DNA from: Archivesica marissinica
Lineage: Eukaryota > Mollusca > Bivalvia > Venerida > Vesicomyidae
Length of the DNA stretch: 64,000 nt
Reading direction: 5' to 3'
NCBI GenBank assembly: GCA_014843695.1
Contig: CM026403.1
Span: forward strand, 9,564,722-9,628,721
The notes under the pieces are model-generated. The model worked only from the letters and a program-made list of their open reading frames with translations, searched no databases and was not told the DNA's origin. Both the position numbers and the translations under genes were made by a program. Shown here one piece after another: positions 22,524-33,886 of this stretch (within the stretch, counting starts at the first letter, position 1; each line of letters begins with the position of its first letter).

Positions 22524-22633
22524 GAACGGTAACGACCCGCTTTCTAATTTAAAGCGTGTTTGTGTTTTAATCTAGACGGGGTTCAGGAAAGAAAATATTT
22601 ATTTTCGGACGAACCCAGAGAGGGAGACAATAA
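22524..22633 (+). repeat. YR element repeat B2, right end
   Basis: Ends GACAATAA and is followed at once by satellite AGATGAATTATCGCC. Confidence 0.9.
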
Positions 22634-22810
22634 AGATGAATTATCGCCGGTTCAGCGCATTACTACTACATGTATCGGGTGATGCAGATATATGAGTTAT
22701 CGCCGGTTCAGAGCATTACTACTACATGTATCGGGTAATGCAGATAGAAGAGTTATCGCCGGTTCAGAGCATTACTACTACATGTATTAGGTAATGCAGA
22801 TAGATGAGAT
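22634..22810 (+). repeat. 56-bp satellite, right remnant
   Basis: Three monomers of the 10.6-15.2 kb satellite. The first starts in mid-monomer exactly where the left array stopped. Confidence 0.95.
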
Positions 22811-23100
22811 ATTTAATTATTTGACATATATTCCGTTAATGATGAATACTACAAGCCAATCCTTGGCAATCTCTGGAGGTTATTAATGATTTCAAGCCAA
22901 TACCATTGCTGTTTTTCATCGTGTTGTTAATCCGCCTGTAGTAAATCGCTTGGGAACTATTTTCCAAATACACACTTCGTATAAAACGGCTTAGTTCAGG
23001 TTGTGTTTTAATACTGCTGTTCAGCAATGTTAAATAGGTAATTTAATAGGTTGGAGGCGTAGTAATGCCGAATTTGTAATAGTTAAATATGATTGTGTAC
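22811..23100. other. No gene seen
   Basis: AT-rich flank of the satellite. Nothing recognised. Confidence 0.35.
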
Positions 23101-23102
23101 AC

Positions 23103-23327
23103 TGGTATGTATGTATGTTCCATTAAGGTCAAACCCCTTACGGGGACGTAGACATGTTTTCCTAGGCAGGCTTAGCCGACCTAAGTGGTTAACCAGTACT
23201 AAGCAATGTGTGTGAGGTGCCTTGCTCAATGACACTACATACGTGGCCTGAACGAGTATCGAACCCAGGACGATACATTCCAGACCCGAATTCACTGACC
23301 GCCTGACCACATTATCAGGCTATATTG
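23103..23327 (-). mobile_element. SINE F copy (tRNA-derived)
   Basis: On the minus strand a degenerate box A (TGGTCAGGCGG) and box B-like GGGTTCGATACTC precede a body with GAGCAAGGCACCTCACAC, CTGGTTAACCACTTAGGTCG and CCCCGTAAGGGGTTTGACC. A fragment of the same tail is at 38155-38225. The head sequence TTCACTGACCGCCTGACCAC recurs as the core of the array that starts about 70 bp to the right. Confidence 0.7.
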
Positions 23328-23395
23328 TTATACCTATGTTTTGTATATTATATCTTGATCAATGCAATAAAATATGATTAAACTAAAAAAAACAC

Positions 23396-24750
23396 ACGCC
23401 TTGACCAACTTCACTGACCGCCCTGACCACACGCATTGACCGGTTTCACTGACCGCCCTGACCACACTCCTTGACCGGTTTCACTGACCGCCCTGACCAC
23501 ACACCTTGATCGGTTTCACTGACCGCCCTGACCACACGCCTTGACCGGTTTCACTGACCGCCCTGACCACATGCCTTGACCAACTTCACTGACCGCCCTG
23601 ACCACACGCCTTGACCTACTTCACTGTCCGCCCTGACCACACGCCTTGACCAAGTCCACTGACCGCCCTGACCACACGCCTTGACCAACTCCACTGACCG
23701 CCCTGACCACACGCCTTGACCAGCTCCACTGACCGCCCTGACCACACGCCTTCACCAACTCTACTGACCGCCCTGACCACACGCCATCACCAACTTCACT
23801 GACCGCCCTCCCCACAGCCTTCACCAACTCCCTGACCGCCTGACCACACGCCTTCACAACTCAACTGACCGCCTGACCACCCACCTTCACTGACCGCCTG
23901 CCACACACCTTCACCAGCTTCACTGACCGCCCTGACCACACACCTGACCAGTTTCACTGACCGCCCTGCCCACACACCTTCACCGACTCCACTGACCGCC
24001 TGCCCACACACCTTCACCAGTTTCACTGACCGCCCTGACCACACGCCTTGACCTACTTCACTGACCGCCCTGACCACACGCCTTGACCTACTTTACTGAC
24101 CGCCCTGACCACACGCCTTGACCAACTTCACTGACCGCCCTGACCACACGCCGTACCAACTTCACTGACCGCCCTGACCACACGCCTTGACCTACACCAC
24201 TGACCGCCCTGACCACACGCCTTGACCAACTCCACTGACCGCCCTGACCACACGCCTTGACCTACACCACTGACCGCCCTGACCACACGCCTTGACCAAC
24301 TCCACTGACCGCCCTGACCACACGCCTTGACCAACTCCACTGACCGCCCTGACCACACGCCTTGACCAACTCCACTGACCGCCCTGACCACACGCCTTGA
24401 CCAACTCCACTGACCGCCCTGACCACACGCCTTGACCTACTTCACTGACCGCCCTGACCACACGCCTTGACCAACTTCACTGACCGCCCTGACCACACGC
24501 CTTGACCTACACCACTGACCGCCCTGACCACACGCCTTGACCAACTCCACTGACCGCCCTGACCACACGCCTTGACCTACACCACTGACCGCCCTGACCA
24601 CACGCCTTGACCAACTCCACTGACCGCCCTGACCACACGCCTTGACCAACTCCACTGACCGCCCTGACCACACGCCTTGACCAACTCCACTGATCGCCCT
24701 GACCACACGCCTTGACCAACTCCACTGACAGCCCTGACCACACGCCTTGA
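23396..24750. repeat. 35-bp array built from a SINE head, ~39 copies
   Basis: The unit is CACTGACCGCCCTGACCACA plus CGCCTTGACCAACTC, with variants TTCACT/TCCACT and CAACTC/CTACAC. A decayed zone lies at 23810-24020. TTCACTGACCGCC(C)TGACCACA matches the tRNA-like head of the SINE F copy just upstream. Minus-strand VVRAVSGVGQGVWSGRS frames are repeat artefacts. Confidence 0.95.
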
Positions 24751-25077
24751 CATAATCCCCCAACATTATACAACTTCCACTGAGACAATATATTTACAAA
24801 GCTTCTTCAAAATTCATCAATAACGTTTTAAGTCCGCACGCACACGCACACATTGTTCAGATAATCACCGTTTAATATTGTAAAATAAGCGAAACAAAGG
24901 CACATTAAACTATGTGGACACTGGAATTATCATACACCTAGACGTTCCAGTCAAGTCACACCTGTGAAAAGCTCATCTAGACGAATCAACTCTACCAAAC
25001 CCTCATATTAAAACAGCGGGTATAAGGCTGTGGAACCGACTAAAATGCTAACCAATGTATGGAGATCACAACAATAC
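24751..25077. other. No gene seen
   Basis: Unique-looking; short CACACGCACACA run near 24838. Confidence 0.35.
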
Positions 25078-25470
25078 AAATATCGTTATGTCAAAATCGG
25101 TTATGTCGAATTCTCCGGTTATCTCGAAGTCGTGTCAACATCCCGTTTCAGACACTATCATTTACATATAACTGGCTCCGTTTATATATAATTTCGTTAA
25201 GTCAAACTTCGGTTATGTCGAAGTAGTTTGCTCGGTCCCACGTAATTCGACATAACGGATGTAGAATGTACGTGCACTAGTGGGAATAATCGAAACAATA
25301 CGAACAATAACAAAACATAAAATAATTCGAAAATAAAGTTACGTTTTCAAGACATTGCAAACGTTAAAACAATATTGTCCAGAATCCATTTGTAGCTGAG
25401 TTACTATTTTTTTCCAAGACTTCCTATTCAAAGAAAGATTGTTCAGAACTGGACATAATGTCGTCTGCAT
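25078..25470 (-). mobile_element. Second copy of the 5.5-6.0 kb repeat, inverted
   Basis: Contains TTCGGTTATGTCGAAGTAGT, TTCGACATAACGGATGTAGA and, to the right, ACGTTTTCAAGACATTGCAA and CTTCCTATTCAAAGAAAGAT, all matching 5590-6005 in reverse. The shared tract is longer than the 201-bp MITE, so both loci carry the same larger element. Confidence 0.65.
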
Positions 25471-25744
25471 CCTGATTGTGGCGTGGAGAAAGGAATAACA
25501 CACAACCACATGCAAATAAGTGATCAATCATAGCCACACTGCCTGTCAAATATAACGTTTTATTGTATGCTTGGCAATAACAAAAAAATGAAATAAGATG
25601 TGTTAATGTACTGGCTGGCATTTGTTTGAGACAGCGGAATAACATATTTTATTCCCACTGCTCCAACCTGATGATTTCCTCTCACATCAGTTTGAAATAT
25701 CGCTATAGCGAAATTTAGCGCACGGTATCAATGTTTGCTATCAT

Positions 25745-25982
25745 AATTGCTGTCCGATTAGCGCGCTTGCTTCTCACCGATACAACCCGGATTCGATCCT
25801 CGGAACGGGAAGTATGTGAGATGGTGCAGTGGTCGCCAGATCGGACAGGTGGGTTTTCTCCGGGTACTCAGGTTTCCTCCCACACGAATTACCACATTTA
25901 CGCTTTCATCCGCGCCAACGAGAGTGATAATATAAGTTGTTAAAACTTGCTTTGCAATCGTTGTAAAATAAATAAAGTATAA
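25745..25982 (+). mobile_element. SINE D copy
   Basis: GTCCGATTAGCGCGCTTGCT (box A part shortened by a deletion), box B GGATTCGATCCTC, body GGGAAGTATGTGAGATGGTG and CAGGTTTCCTCCCACACGAA, tail GATAATATAAGTTG ending AAAATAAATAAAGT. Confidence 0.8.
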
Positions 25983-26357
25983 ACTTTAAAAAATGATATC
26001 ATAATAAATACAATTTCAGCCTAGATTAAATTGAAAATGTGCTCGTTTACTAATGAACAACGACATTTATCATTATCTCTTGTGGCTAGTGGCATACTAT
26101 TGATAATAATGTTTTCGATATAATTCGATCATTCACTGCAACAAACACATGTACTCTATTTATTGAGGAGTTTACAAAAGCTTTTCCCCAAAACTTGCTT
26201 TCCAATCGGACATTTGCTCCTGTACATTATATTATTATTATAGTATGCATGAATGTTGTTACAACATGAAATATTGCTAAAACTAACGTTAGCAAGAACA
26301 TATATTTATACTATAAATTTTATAGTAGTATATTATCATATTTATAGTAATATTTAT

Positions 26358-26585
26358 GTGGAAGTCGTGATAGCGCAGTGGATGCGCGTTCGCTTCAGGT
26401 GCGAAAGGTCCGGAGTTCGAGCCCCGCTGGAGCCGTTACGATTGTGCCCTTAGGCAAGGCATTTAAATTCCACGTTGCCTCTTCTCTCTCCCTCGTGGCG
26501 ATGGATTCCATCATGAATGAGGTCTCATGAGTGATTAATATAAGTTGAAATAACTTGTTTCGCAATCGAGCTAAAATAAATTTGT
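26358..26585 (+). mobile_element. SINE A copy, well preserved
   Basis: Box A TAGCGCAGTGG, anticodon-like arm TTCGC-TTCAGGT-GCGAA (CAG in the anticodon position), box B-like AGTTCGAGCCC, body TAGGCAAGGCATTTAAATTC and CTCTCCCTCGTGGCGATGG, tail ATTAATATAAGTTGAAATAA ending in TAAATTTGTATAAATAAAT. Confidence 0.9.
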
Positions 26586-26674
26586 ATAAATAAATATATT
26601 TATATTAGGTACGAAATAGAAATAATCGGTCAGTCAGGAGTGACCAAACGTGTGGTCAGTCAGGCGATTATATA

Positions 26675-28162
26675 CTGAGTCAAAAAAGAAACGATACCTG
26701 GTGTTTATGTGTCTATAATTTCAACATTTATTAAGAAAATTCTTTGAAAATTCATAAGATGATAGTCCAACATGTTTGAAAGAGGAGCACATAAAGCATA
26801 ATGAGCCTCCGAAACTGTCTGCTGCGTGATGACGTAATTCGTCGGACAGGGGTCTAATGGAGTTTTCACACAGACGTCAATACCGAGTATGGGCACCATT
26901 TGCGTCTCTCACTGCAATGCACCGCCGTCGCATCGAACGGAAGAGTGTCTGAATCTCTTGCTGGTCAATATTTGTCCACTCCTGACGCAAAACATCCCTC
27001 AGTTGGTTTAACGTTACCGGCTGACGTCGTCCCACACATGTTCTATGGGTGACAAGTCTGGTGACAAAGCAGGCAACGGCAGGGTTTCAATATTGTTCTG
27101 CTCCAATAATGTGGTGGAAATCCGAGCAGTATGACACCTGGCGTTGTCCTGTTGGAACAGTGTGACGTTTCAGTTGGCGTTAAAGAACGGCACAACAACT
27201 GGCGCAAGGATCTCATCACAGTACCGCTGGGCGTTTAGGTTCCCGTCCACCACTAACAGTTCAGTGCGACTGCCGAAGGTGATACCGCCCCACGCCATAA
27301 AGCCTCCACCCCCGAGATCGACCTGACGTACACATGCGTCGGCGTAACGTTCACCGCGTCTGCGATATACCCGCTCTCTGCCATCCGCTCGACGCAAACA
27401 GAACCGCGATTCATCGCTAAACATCACCGAATTCCACTGTAACCGAGTCCAGCGAGCACGTTCCGTCGTCCATTCCCGCCGTACGTCACGGTGACGTCGT
27501 GTCAGGATGGGTCCAACGTATGGCCGATAGGCACGAATGCCACGTTCACCGAGCCGGTTCCTGACTGTTTGTGCACTGATGCGATTGTTGGTCATCCCAG
27601 GAGTAACGGCAGCTGTGTGCGTAGCAGGTAGGAACCGGTCACGTAAATGTGACGTCCGAATGTGACGGTCCTGTTCATGCGTCGTCACACGTGGTCGACC
27701 AGATCTTGGACGGTCGTCCACCGATCCATGTGTTCGATAACGTCGAAGTAGACGTGTTATCGTGATCCGTGTAACCCCGAGTCGATTTGCGACGTCACGC
27801 TGACGTAAACCGCCGTCAATCATGCCAATGGCACGCATTCTCTGATTGCGATTTAGCCTAGGCATTTTGTTAGAGGTAACAATGGGTATGTAAGGTGTTT
27901 TTCCTCGATGATAATGCAATACCAGTACAATAAACCGGTGTTCCGATTTGTACATGTGTAGGAAGTTGTCTTTGTTGAGGAGCAATTGCAAATCGGAAAT
28001 TCGGCGTTCCAGGATTATCGGGTGTTTATTTACCTGTGTTTATGGTTGGCTGACGTTGCAATAAGATACCCGGTACTGATACGTAATAATATATTAAACC
28101 TTTCTATGGTTTTATTCGATTTACGTCAGTTTTAGTTTGGTATCGTTTCTTTTTTGACTCAG
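26675..28162 (-). mobile_element. Tc1-like DNA transposon, inactive copy
   Basis: Perfect 24-bp terminal inverted repeats (CTGAGTCAAAAAAGAAACGA and four more bases at the left, their complement at the right), flanked by TA on both sides. 1,488 bp. Encloses a broken transposase. Sequence is nearly identical to the copy at 60518-62025. Confidence 0.95.
26877..27865 (-). pseudogene. Tc1-family transposase, stop-coded and deleted
   Basis: Starts at the ATG of MPRLNRNQRMRAIG as in the intact copy. The N-terminal helix-turn-helix and GRPR box, and first catalytic Asp in FSDESRF, are present. At the position of Arg233 the AGA codon is TGA (27170-27172), before the second catalytic Asp. Further on, about 21 bp are missing after GGCTGACGTCGTC (near 27033) and one codon is lost in VDL(F)GGGG. 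The stop alone removes two of three catalytic residues. Confidence 0.9.
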
Positions 28163-28164
28163 TA

Positions 28165-28606
28165 TACATGAATGTATCCGAGCATTACACAATTCGAGCT
28201 AGCACAGGCTACGATGACACATAGCTTGCCCGACCCACCCGCCCTAGAAATGTGTTTTATATTGCTAACATTGTATTTTCAATTTCAGAATACACGATTT
28301 TTTGTTTACTTCCTAAGTAAGAGAGCGAATGGTACCTTGGAGAGATAGTGCGGTGGTTCCGGGCATTTATCTATTATCAGAGTGTTGTTATAAGTAAGTG
28401 CACAGACACATTGCTACGGTCAGTAGCCGAGATTGTATTCGCGGAGCCATCAGGAGCGTTTGTGTGTGACTGTACTCTACAATGCATCGACATTTAGTCG
28501 ATTGATAAACTTGCATAGAGTTCTTGAAAAATATTACTTTAAGTTTAGCTAATGATGCAGGATAAACAAGTATGTTATGAATAATTGCCGGAAAGTCGTG
28601 TACTGT
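28165..28606. other. No gene seen
   Basis: No domain or repeat recognised between the Tc1 copy and the 57-bp array. Confidence 0.4.
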
Positions 28607-29400
28607 TGTATTAATCTAATATACGACAAGAGCAGTGAACTGTTACAATTGATTGTATATTTATGTATTAATCTAATATACGACTAGAGCAGTGAACTGT
28701 TACAATTGATTGTATATTTATGTATTAATCTAATATACGACTAGAGCAGTGAACTGTTACAATTGATTGTATATTTATGTATTAATCTAATATAAGACTA
28801 GAGCAGTGAACGGTTACAATTGATTGTATATTTATGTATTAATCTAATATACGACTAGAGCAGTGAACTGTTAGAATTGATTGTATATTTATGTATTAAT
28901 CTAATATACGACTAGAGCAGTGAACTGTTAGAATTGATTGTATATTTATGTATTAATCTAATATACGACTAAAGCAGTGAACTGTTAAAATTGATTGTAG
29001 ATTTATGTATTAATCTAATATACGACTAGAGCAGTGAACTGTTACAATTGATTGTATATTTATGTATTAATCTAATATACGACTAGAGCAGTAAACTGTT
29101 ACAATTGATTGTATATTTATGTATTAATCTAATATACGACTAGAGCAGTGAACTGTTACAATTGATTGTATATTTATGTATTAATCTAATATACGACTAG
29201 AGCAGTGAACTGTTAGAATTGATTGTATATTTATGTATTAATCTAATATACGACTAGAGCAGTGAACTGTTAAAATTGATTGTATATTTATGTATTAATC
29301 TAATATACGACTAGAGCAGTGAACTGTTAAAATTGATTGTATATTTATGTATTAATCTAATATACGACTAGAGCAGTGAACTGTTACAATTGATTGTATA
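28607..29400 (+). repeat. 57-bp tandem array, ~14 copies
   Basis: Unit TGTATTAATCTAATATACGA, CTAGAGCAGTGAACTGTTAC, AATTGATTGTATATTTA. Copies are highly alike, differing mainly in TTACAATT/TTAGAATT/TTAAAATT. Confidence 0.95.
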
Positions 29401-29512
29401 TTTATGTATATTTATGTATATTTATGTATATTTATGTATATTTATGTATGTTTATGTATATTTATGTATATTTATGTATATTTATGTATATTTATGTATA
29501 TTTATATGTATA
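29396..29512 (+). repeat. 10-bp array TATATTTATG
   Basis: About 11 copies. The unit equals the last part of the adjoining 57-bp monomer, so the decamer array grew from the end of the larger one. Confidence 0.9.
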
Positions 29513-30650
29513 TTTTAAAATGCATATGCTGTAACACTTATAAGGAACACACTGGAACACATTGGACTCTAGAAATGTCTACTCTACCATCAGTTGTCTG
29601 CTACATCCAAGGGTAACCTGACCACAAATGTGCACAAGAGGGACGTTAAAGATGTTCGTTCGTTTTTGATGTTCAGTGTTACTTATAGGCACGTGGTGCG
29701 GTATGTATGCATGACGATAATCGTACTAGTTCCATGGTATTGTAGTATTAATCAATGGAATGAGGCCCAACATGCATACGGGGTTTTTCTTTGAGTAATC
29801 AGTTCTAGGCTTGACTGCGAACTGTAAGATACAGAATTCGATTTTAAAATTCGACAAATGTTCAGGTACACTGGATACAGTTTTCCAGAGCCTTTTTTTA
29901 TTTATAAATCAAATTATTTTTTATCCCTGCTCCAGCGTAACTGAGCCGCATTAAATGTTTTAATTTGGGTAAAAAAAATGGTCGGTTTAGGTCTTCCAAT
30001 GTGACTTGTTTACAAAGACAATATTGATATGTGCAGAATGAGTTCACATTTAGTTCTTGACACTTGCGACATGGGTTATAGTCGCAATGCGTCGTGTGCA
30101 TACATGTATATGACATTATTATACGGCGCTACATGCGCGCTTTTAAAATAAAACAGCGTGGCTCCATATGTAGACTGTGCCAGCACAACTGCACCTTGTG
30201 TTTTGTTATTATAATAGAATGGTTATAGTATAAATCATTTATGTTTGGCTGAACATGGTGAACGAAAACATAACAGTACCATATATGTTTGTTGCAAATA
30301 GGTTTTAATATCATACACACAACGGTATGACGTCATGACAGTGTTTTAATTAATTGCTAAACGAACAACAATCTGATTACTTTCTTTTGAGCAGTTCACA
30401 GTGTTTTCATTATAATCATCTGCAGTGAATGTGGTACTCTTCATGCAATATATTCGCAATGAACAAACACAATGCATGACAGAGGACAGGGGAACAAAAC
30501 GTGAAACATGGTTGATCAGCAAGTATGTTCCAGCTAAGATCATGAAGCATGGTGGAGACGCTCCATGGCCTGCTGTAGAGTCATTCTTCACGAACATTGC
30601 TGCGTTGGACCCTTTAATTCTAGCTGGTTTGATGTTGTGTGCATAGTAGG
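29513..30650. other. No gene seen
   Basis: Over 1.1 kb with short frames only. Open frames of 73-106 codons at 30346-30666 on both strands show no domain I recognise. Confidence 0.4.
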
Positions 30651-30654
30651 GTAA

Positions 30655-30895
30655 CCATACATACATAGGGAAAACTATAATGTAGGACGGACATATGTCT
30701 TGGAGGACTGAGTCTTATGTTTCTGCGGAGGAAGGCCATCCATGGTTGACTTTGCATCTATGGTGATGTCGTTGATGTGGTTGTTCCATGAGCGGTCGTT
30801 TGAGATAGTGACTCCAAGGAATTTACCGTGTTTTGTTTGTTTGATAGATAACTTAATTGTGCGATGGATAGAGAGGTGTTGTCTGTGATAAGTAA
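30655..30895 (-). pseudogene. LINE reverse-transcriptase fragment
   Basis: The minus strand reads IKLSIKQTKHGKFLGVTISN, DRSWNNHINDITIDAKSTM and, after a frame change, FLRRNIRLSP. This is the (Y/F)LGVTI..DL.W..HI..I..KA...LGFLRRN block found at the palm-thumb edge of jockey/CR1-type LINE reverse transcriptases. Broken by a frameshift and cut at both ends. Confidence 0.6.
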
Positions 30896-30899
30896 TAAA

Positions 30900-31200
30900 C
30901 CGTTATGTCAACGTGTTCTGTATAAATAGCTAAGTACATAAGTTATAATAGTGGCATGTGTATCATAACTAACAAGCATAACAATACATATGAGGCAGAC
31001 ACACCCAGCCCAGTGAGGTACTATCTCACGAAAACATGATGGCGCATGTATGCAATCTAAAACATTATGCAAATTTGATGCAATTGTAAGGCAAACACTG
31101 GTAGCTCTTCCAAATAGGTTACCATTATACACAAGTACATGTATCGTAAACTATCGCAGGGGGTATGGGCATAACACGGCAACGTGCTTCTTCCGAAGTA
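30900..31200. other. No gene seen
   Basis: Flank of the 45-bp array. Nothing recognised. Confidence 0.35.
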
Positions 31201-31204
31201 TATC

Positions 31205-32690
31205 TCAGAGAATAGCCGGGTCAGTATTTATAGCAAATCATAGGGATATAGGCGGCTAGAGATACGGGTCTGTATTTATAGCAAATCATAGGGATATAGA
31301 CGAGAGCTACGGGTCTGTATTTATAGCAAACCATAGGGATATATGCTAGAGATACTGGTCAGTGTTTATAGCAAATCATAGGTATATAGGCTAGAGATAT
31401 GGGTCTGTATTTATAGCAAATCATAGGTATATAGGCTAGAGATATGGGTCTGTATTTATAGCAAACCATAGGGATATAGGCTAGAGATATGGGTCAGTAT
31501 TTATAGCAAATCATAGGTATATAGGCTAGAGATATGGGTCTGTATTTATAGCAAACCATAGGGATATAGACGAGAGATATGGGTCTGTATTTATAGTAAA
31601 TCATAGGGATATAGGCTAGAGATACGAGTCCGTATTTATAGCAAATCATAGGGATATAGGCTAGAGATATAGGTCTGTATTTATAGTAAATCATAGGGAT
31701 ATAGGCTAGAGATACGGGTCTGTATTTATAGCAAATCATAGGGATATAGGCTAGAGATACGGGTCTGTATTTATAGCAAATCATAGGGATATAGGCGGCT
31801 AGAGATACGGGTCTGTATTTATAGCAAATCATAGGGATATAGGCGAGAGATACGGGTCTGTATTTATAGCAAATCATAGGGATATAGGCGAGAGATACGG
31901 GTCTGTATTTATAGCAAATTATAGGGATATAGGCTAGAGATATGGGTCTGTATTTATAGCAAATCATAGGGATATAGGCTAGAGATACGGGTCTGTATTT
32001 ATAGCAAATCATGGGCATATAGGCTAGGGATACGGGTCTGTATTTATAGCAAATTATAGGAATATAGGCTAGAGATACAGGTCTGTATTTATAGCATATC
32101 ATAGGGATATAGGCTAGATATATGGGTCTGTATTTATAGCAAATCATAGGGATATAGGCTAGAGATACGGGTCTGTATTTATAGCAAATCATGGGCATAT
32201 AAGCTAGAGATACCGATCCGTATTTATAGCAAATCATAGGGATATAGGTTAGAGATACGGGTCTGTATTTATAGCAAACCATAGGGATATAGGCTAGAGA
32301 TATGAGTCAGTATCTATAGCAAACCATAGGGATATAGGCTAGAGATATGGGTCAGTATTTATTGCAAACCATAGGGATATAGGCTAGAGATATGGGTCAG
32401 TATTTATAGCAAACCATAGGGATATAGGCTAGAGATATGAGTCAGTATTTATAGCAAACCATAGGAATATAGGCTATAGATATGGGTCAGTATTTATAGC
32501 AAACCATAGGGATATAGGCTAGAGATATGGGTCAGTATTTATAGCAAACCATAGGGATATAGGCTAGAGATATGGGTCTGTATTTATAGCAAATTATAGG
32601 AATATAGGCTAGAGATATGGGTCTGTATATACATAGTAAATCATAGGGATATAGACGAGAGATACGAGTCCGTATTTAGGCTATAGTAAA
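31205..32690 (-). repeat. 45-bp tandem array, ~33 copies
   Basis: Unit GGGTCTGTATTTATAGCAAA, TCATAGGGATATAGGCTAGA, GATAC, with one three-base expansion (GGCGGCTAGAG) at two places. The 262-codon minus-strand frame of ICYKYRPVSLAYIPM units results from a period divisible by three. Confidence 0.95.
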
Positions 32691-32764
32691 TCAAATGGAC
32701 ATAATTTAGTTCGCAAGACACACTACAATATTTGCTCAGCATGATGTGGTGGGCTGTTTGATAA

Positions 32765-33036
32765 GCCTACTTGGATATAGCAAGGCCGTCTCAGTTGCAT
32801 CTAGGCAACGCTACTTGGATATAGCAAGACCGTCTCAGTTGCATCTAGACAACGCTACTTGGATATAGCAAGACCGTCTCAGTTGCATCTAGGCAACGCT
32901 ACTTGGATATAGCAATACCGTCTCAGTTGCATCTAGGCAACGCTACTTGGATATAACAAGACCGTCTCAGTTGCATCTAGGCAACGCTACTTGGATATAG
33001 CAAGACCGTCTCAGTTGCATCTAGGCAACGCTAGTT
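32765..33036 (+). repeat. 44-bp tandem array, ~6 copies
   Basis: Unit GCTACTTGGATATAGCAAGA, CCGTCTCAGTTGCATCTAGG, CAAC. Adjoins the 45-bp array. Confidence 0.95.
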
Positions 33037-33089
33037 ATGTTTGGCCCCGTGAGTACCTGACAACAATATTGACGTAAGAAAAACTTGGA

Positions 33090-33745
33090 TACTAAATTGG
33101 ACTCTCCTCTCTGTCAATGTGATCTTCCTGGAAGTAACCATCATTTCTTCTTTGAATGTATCTATTACAATGACACCAGAGTTCGTCTCTTAGCAACTAC
33201 TTCTAAATATTGTACCATAACACTATACACTCTATTACACGGAGATCGTAACCTTAGCGATGATCTCAACGCACACATATTCGAAGCAGTCCAAAACTAC
33301 ATCCGGGAAAGCAGACGATTTTCATGAGCAACTGTTCACTAAATGTAGCATGCCTGCTCCTCCCGTTGAACTATCCGAATGAATACATCATGTTCCTCCA
33401 TCTTCTATCCTTTCCCCTATCTTCCGAGTCAATCTCAATTTCAACTTGCTAATTTAATTACTATGTGTATTTCTATCACCTTAATAATCTCGTTATATTA
33501 TTGAGATTATAGTTTACAGTTCATGGTTAATATATACATATCTTTTTCAAATTGTAATTAATAGTTCAGATACGATTAAAACACTGTCATACCGTAATTA
33601 CAATATGCATCTAATTATAGGAGAAGACCTCTATAAGCTATAGCTTTCCGTTCTAATCCTTTTTCATACATGTATGTAAATATTTGTGTAAATTGTACAT
33701 TTGTATATGTTGTATCATTGTTTGAAATAAACTGTGTTGAAACTG
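33090..33745 (+). pseudogene. LINE 3' end with zinc-binding C-terminus
   Basis: Frame to 33327 reads SPLCQCDLPGSNHHFFFECI, then YNDTRVRLL and a basic end RESRRFS: a Cys-His cluster of the type ending LINE reverse-transcriptase proteins (C.C...H.F.EC.....R..L). A 3' UTR follows, with AAATAAACTGTGTTGAAAC near 33725-33745. 5' truncated. Confidence 0.5.
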
Positions 33746-33886
33746 ACTCTCCTCTTCAATCGTCTATAGAATTCTTTTGCTCCAAGAGCACTTAGAAGCG
33801 TGACACACAAATGAATGTGCTACTATTTTTGTCGTGCCATTTATTACACTTTATTGCTGCCACTTTAAGACACTTTCTCATGTAAT

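Larger units (their letters stand above)
15214..22633 (+). mobile_element. YR retrotransposon (DIRS order, Ngaro/PAT-type split repeats)
   Basis: A 7,420-bp element with order A1 - gag - RT/RNase H - insert - tyrosine recombinase - B1 - A2 - B2. A1 and A2 are 161-bp direct repeats with about three differences; B1 and B2 are 110-bp direct repeats with about two. Split direct repeats of this kind are the hallmark of Ngaro and PAT-like elements (established knowledge). Both outer ends abut the 56-bp satellite: GATGCAGAT on the left and AGATGAATTATCGCC on the right rejoin into one monomer with no target-site duplication, as expected for recombinase integration. All genes carry frameshifts, so this copy is dead as read. 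Confidence 0.9.

Noticed and set aside
23551..24766. Gly/Val/Trp-rich minus-strand ORFs
   Set aside because: Shadows of the 35-bp SINE-head array in several frames.
26705..26899. 64-codon minus-strand ORF MVPILGIDVCVKTPLD (same at 60548-60742)
   Set aside because: Non-coding 3' part of the Tc1 element, overlapping the transposase stop in another frame.
30346..30666. 106-codon minus-strand ORF
   Set aside because: No signal peptide or domain I can defend; partly overlaps the start of the LINE remnant.
31494..32282. 262-codon repeat ORF (ICYKYRPVSLAYIPM units)
   Set aside because: Product of the 45-bp satellite; all frames of such an array stay open or closed together.
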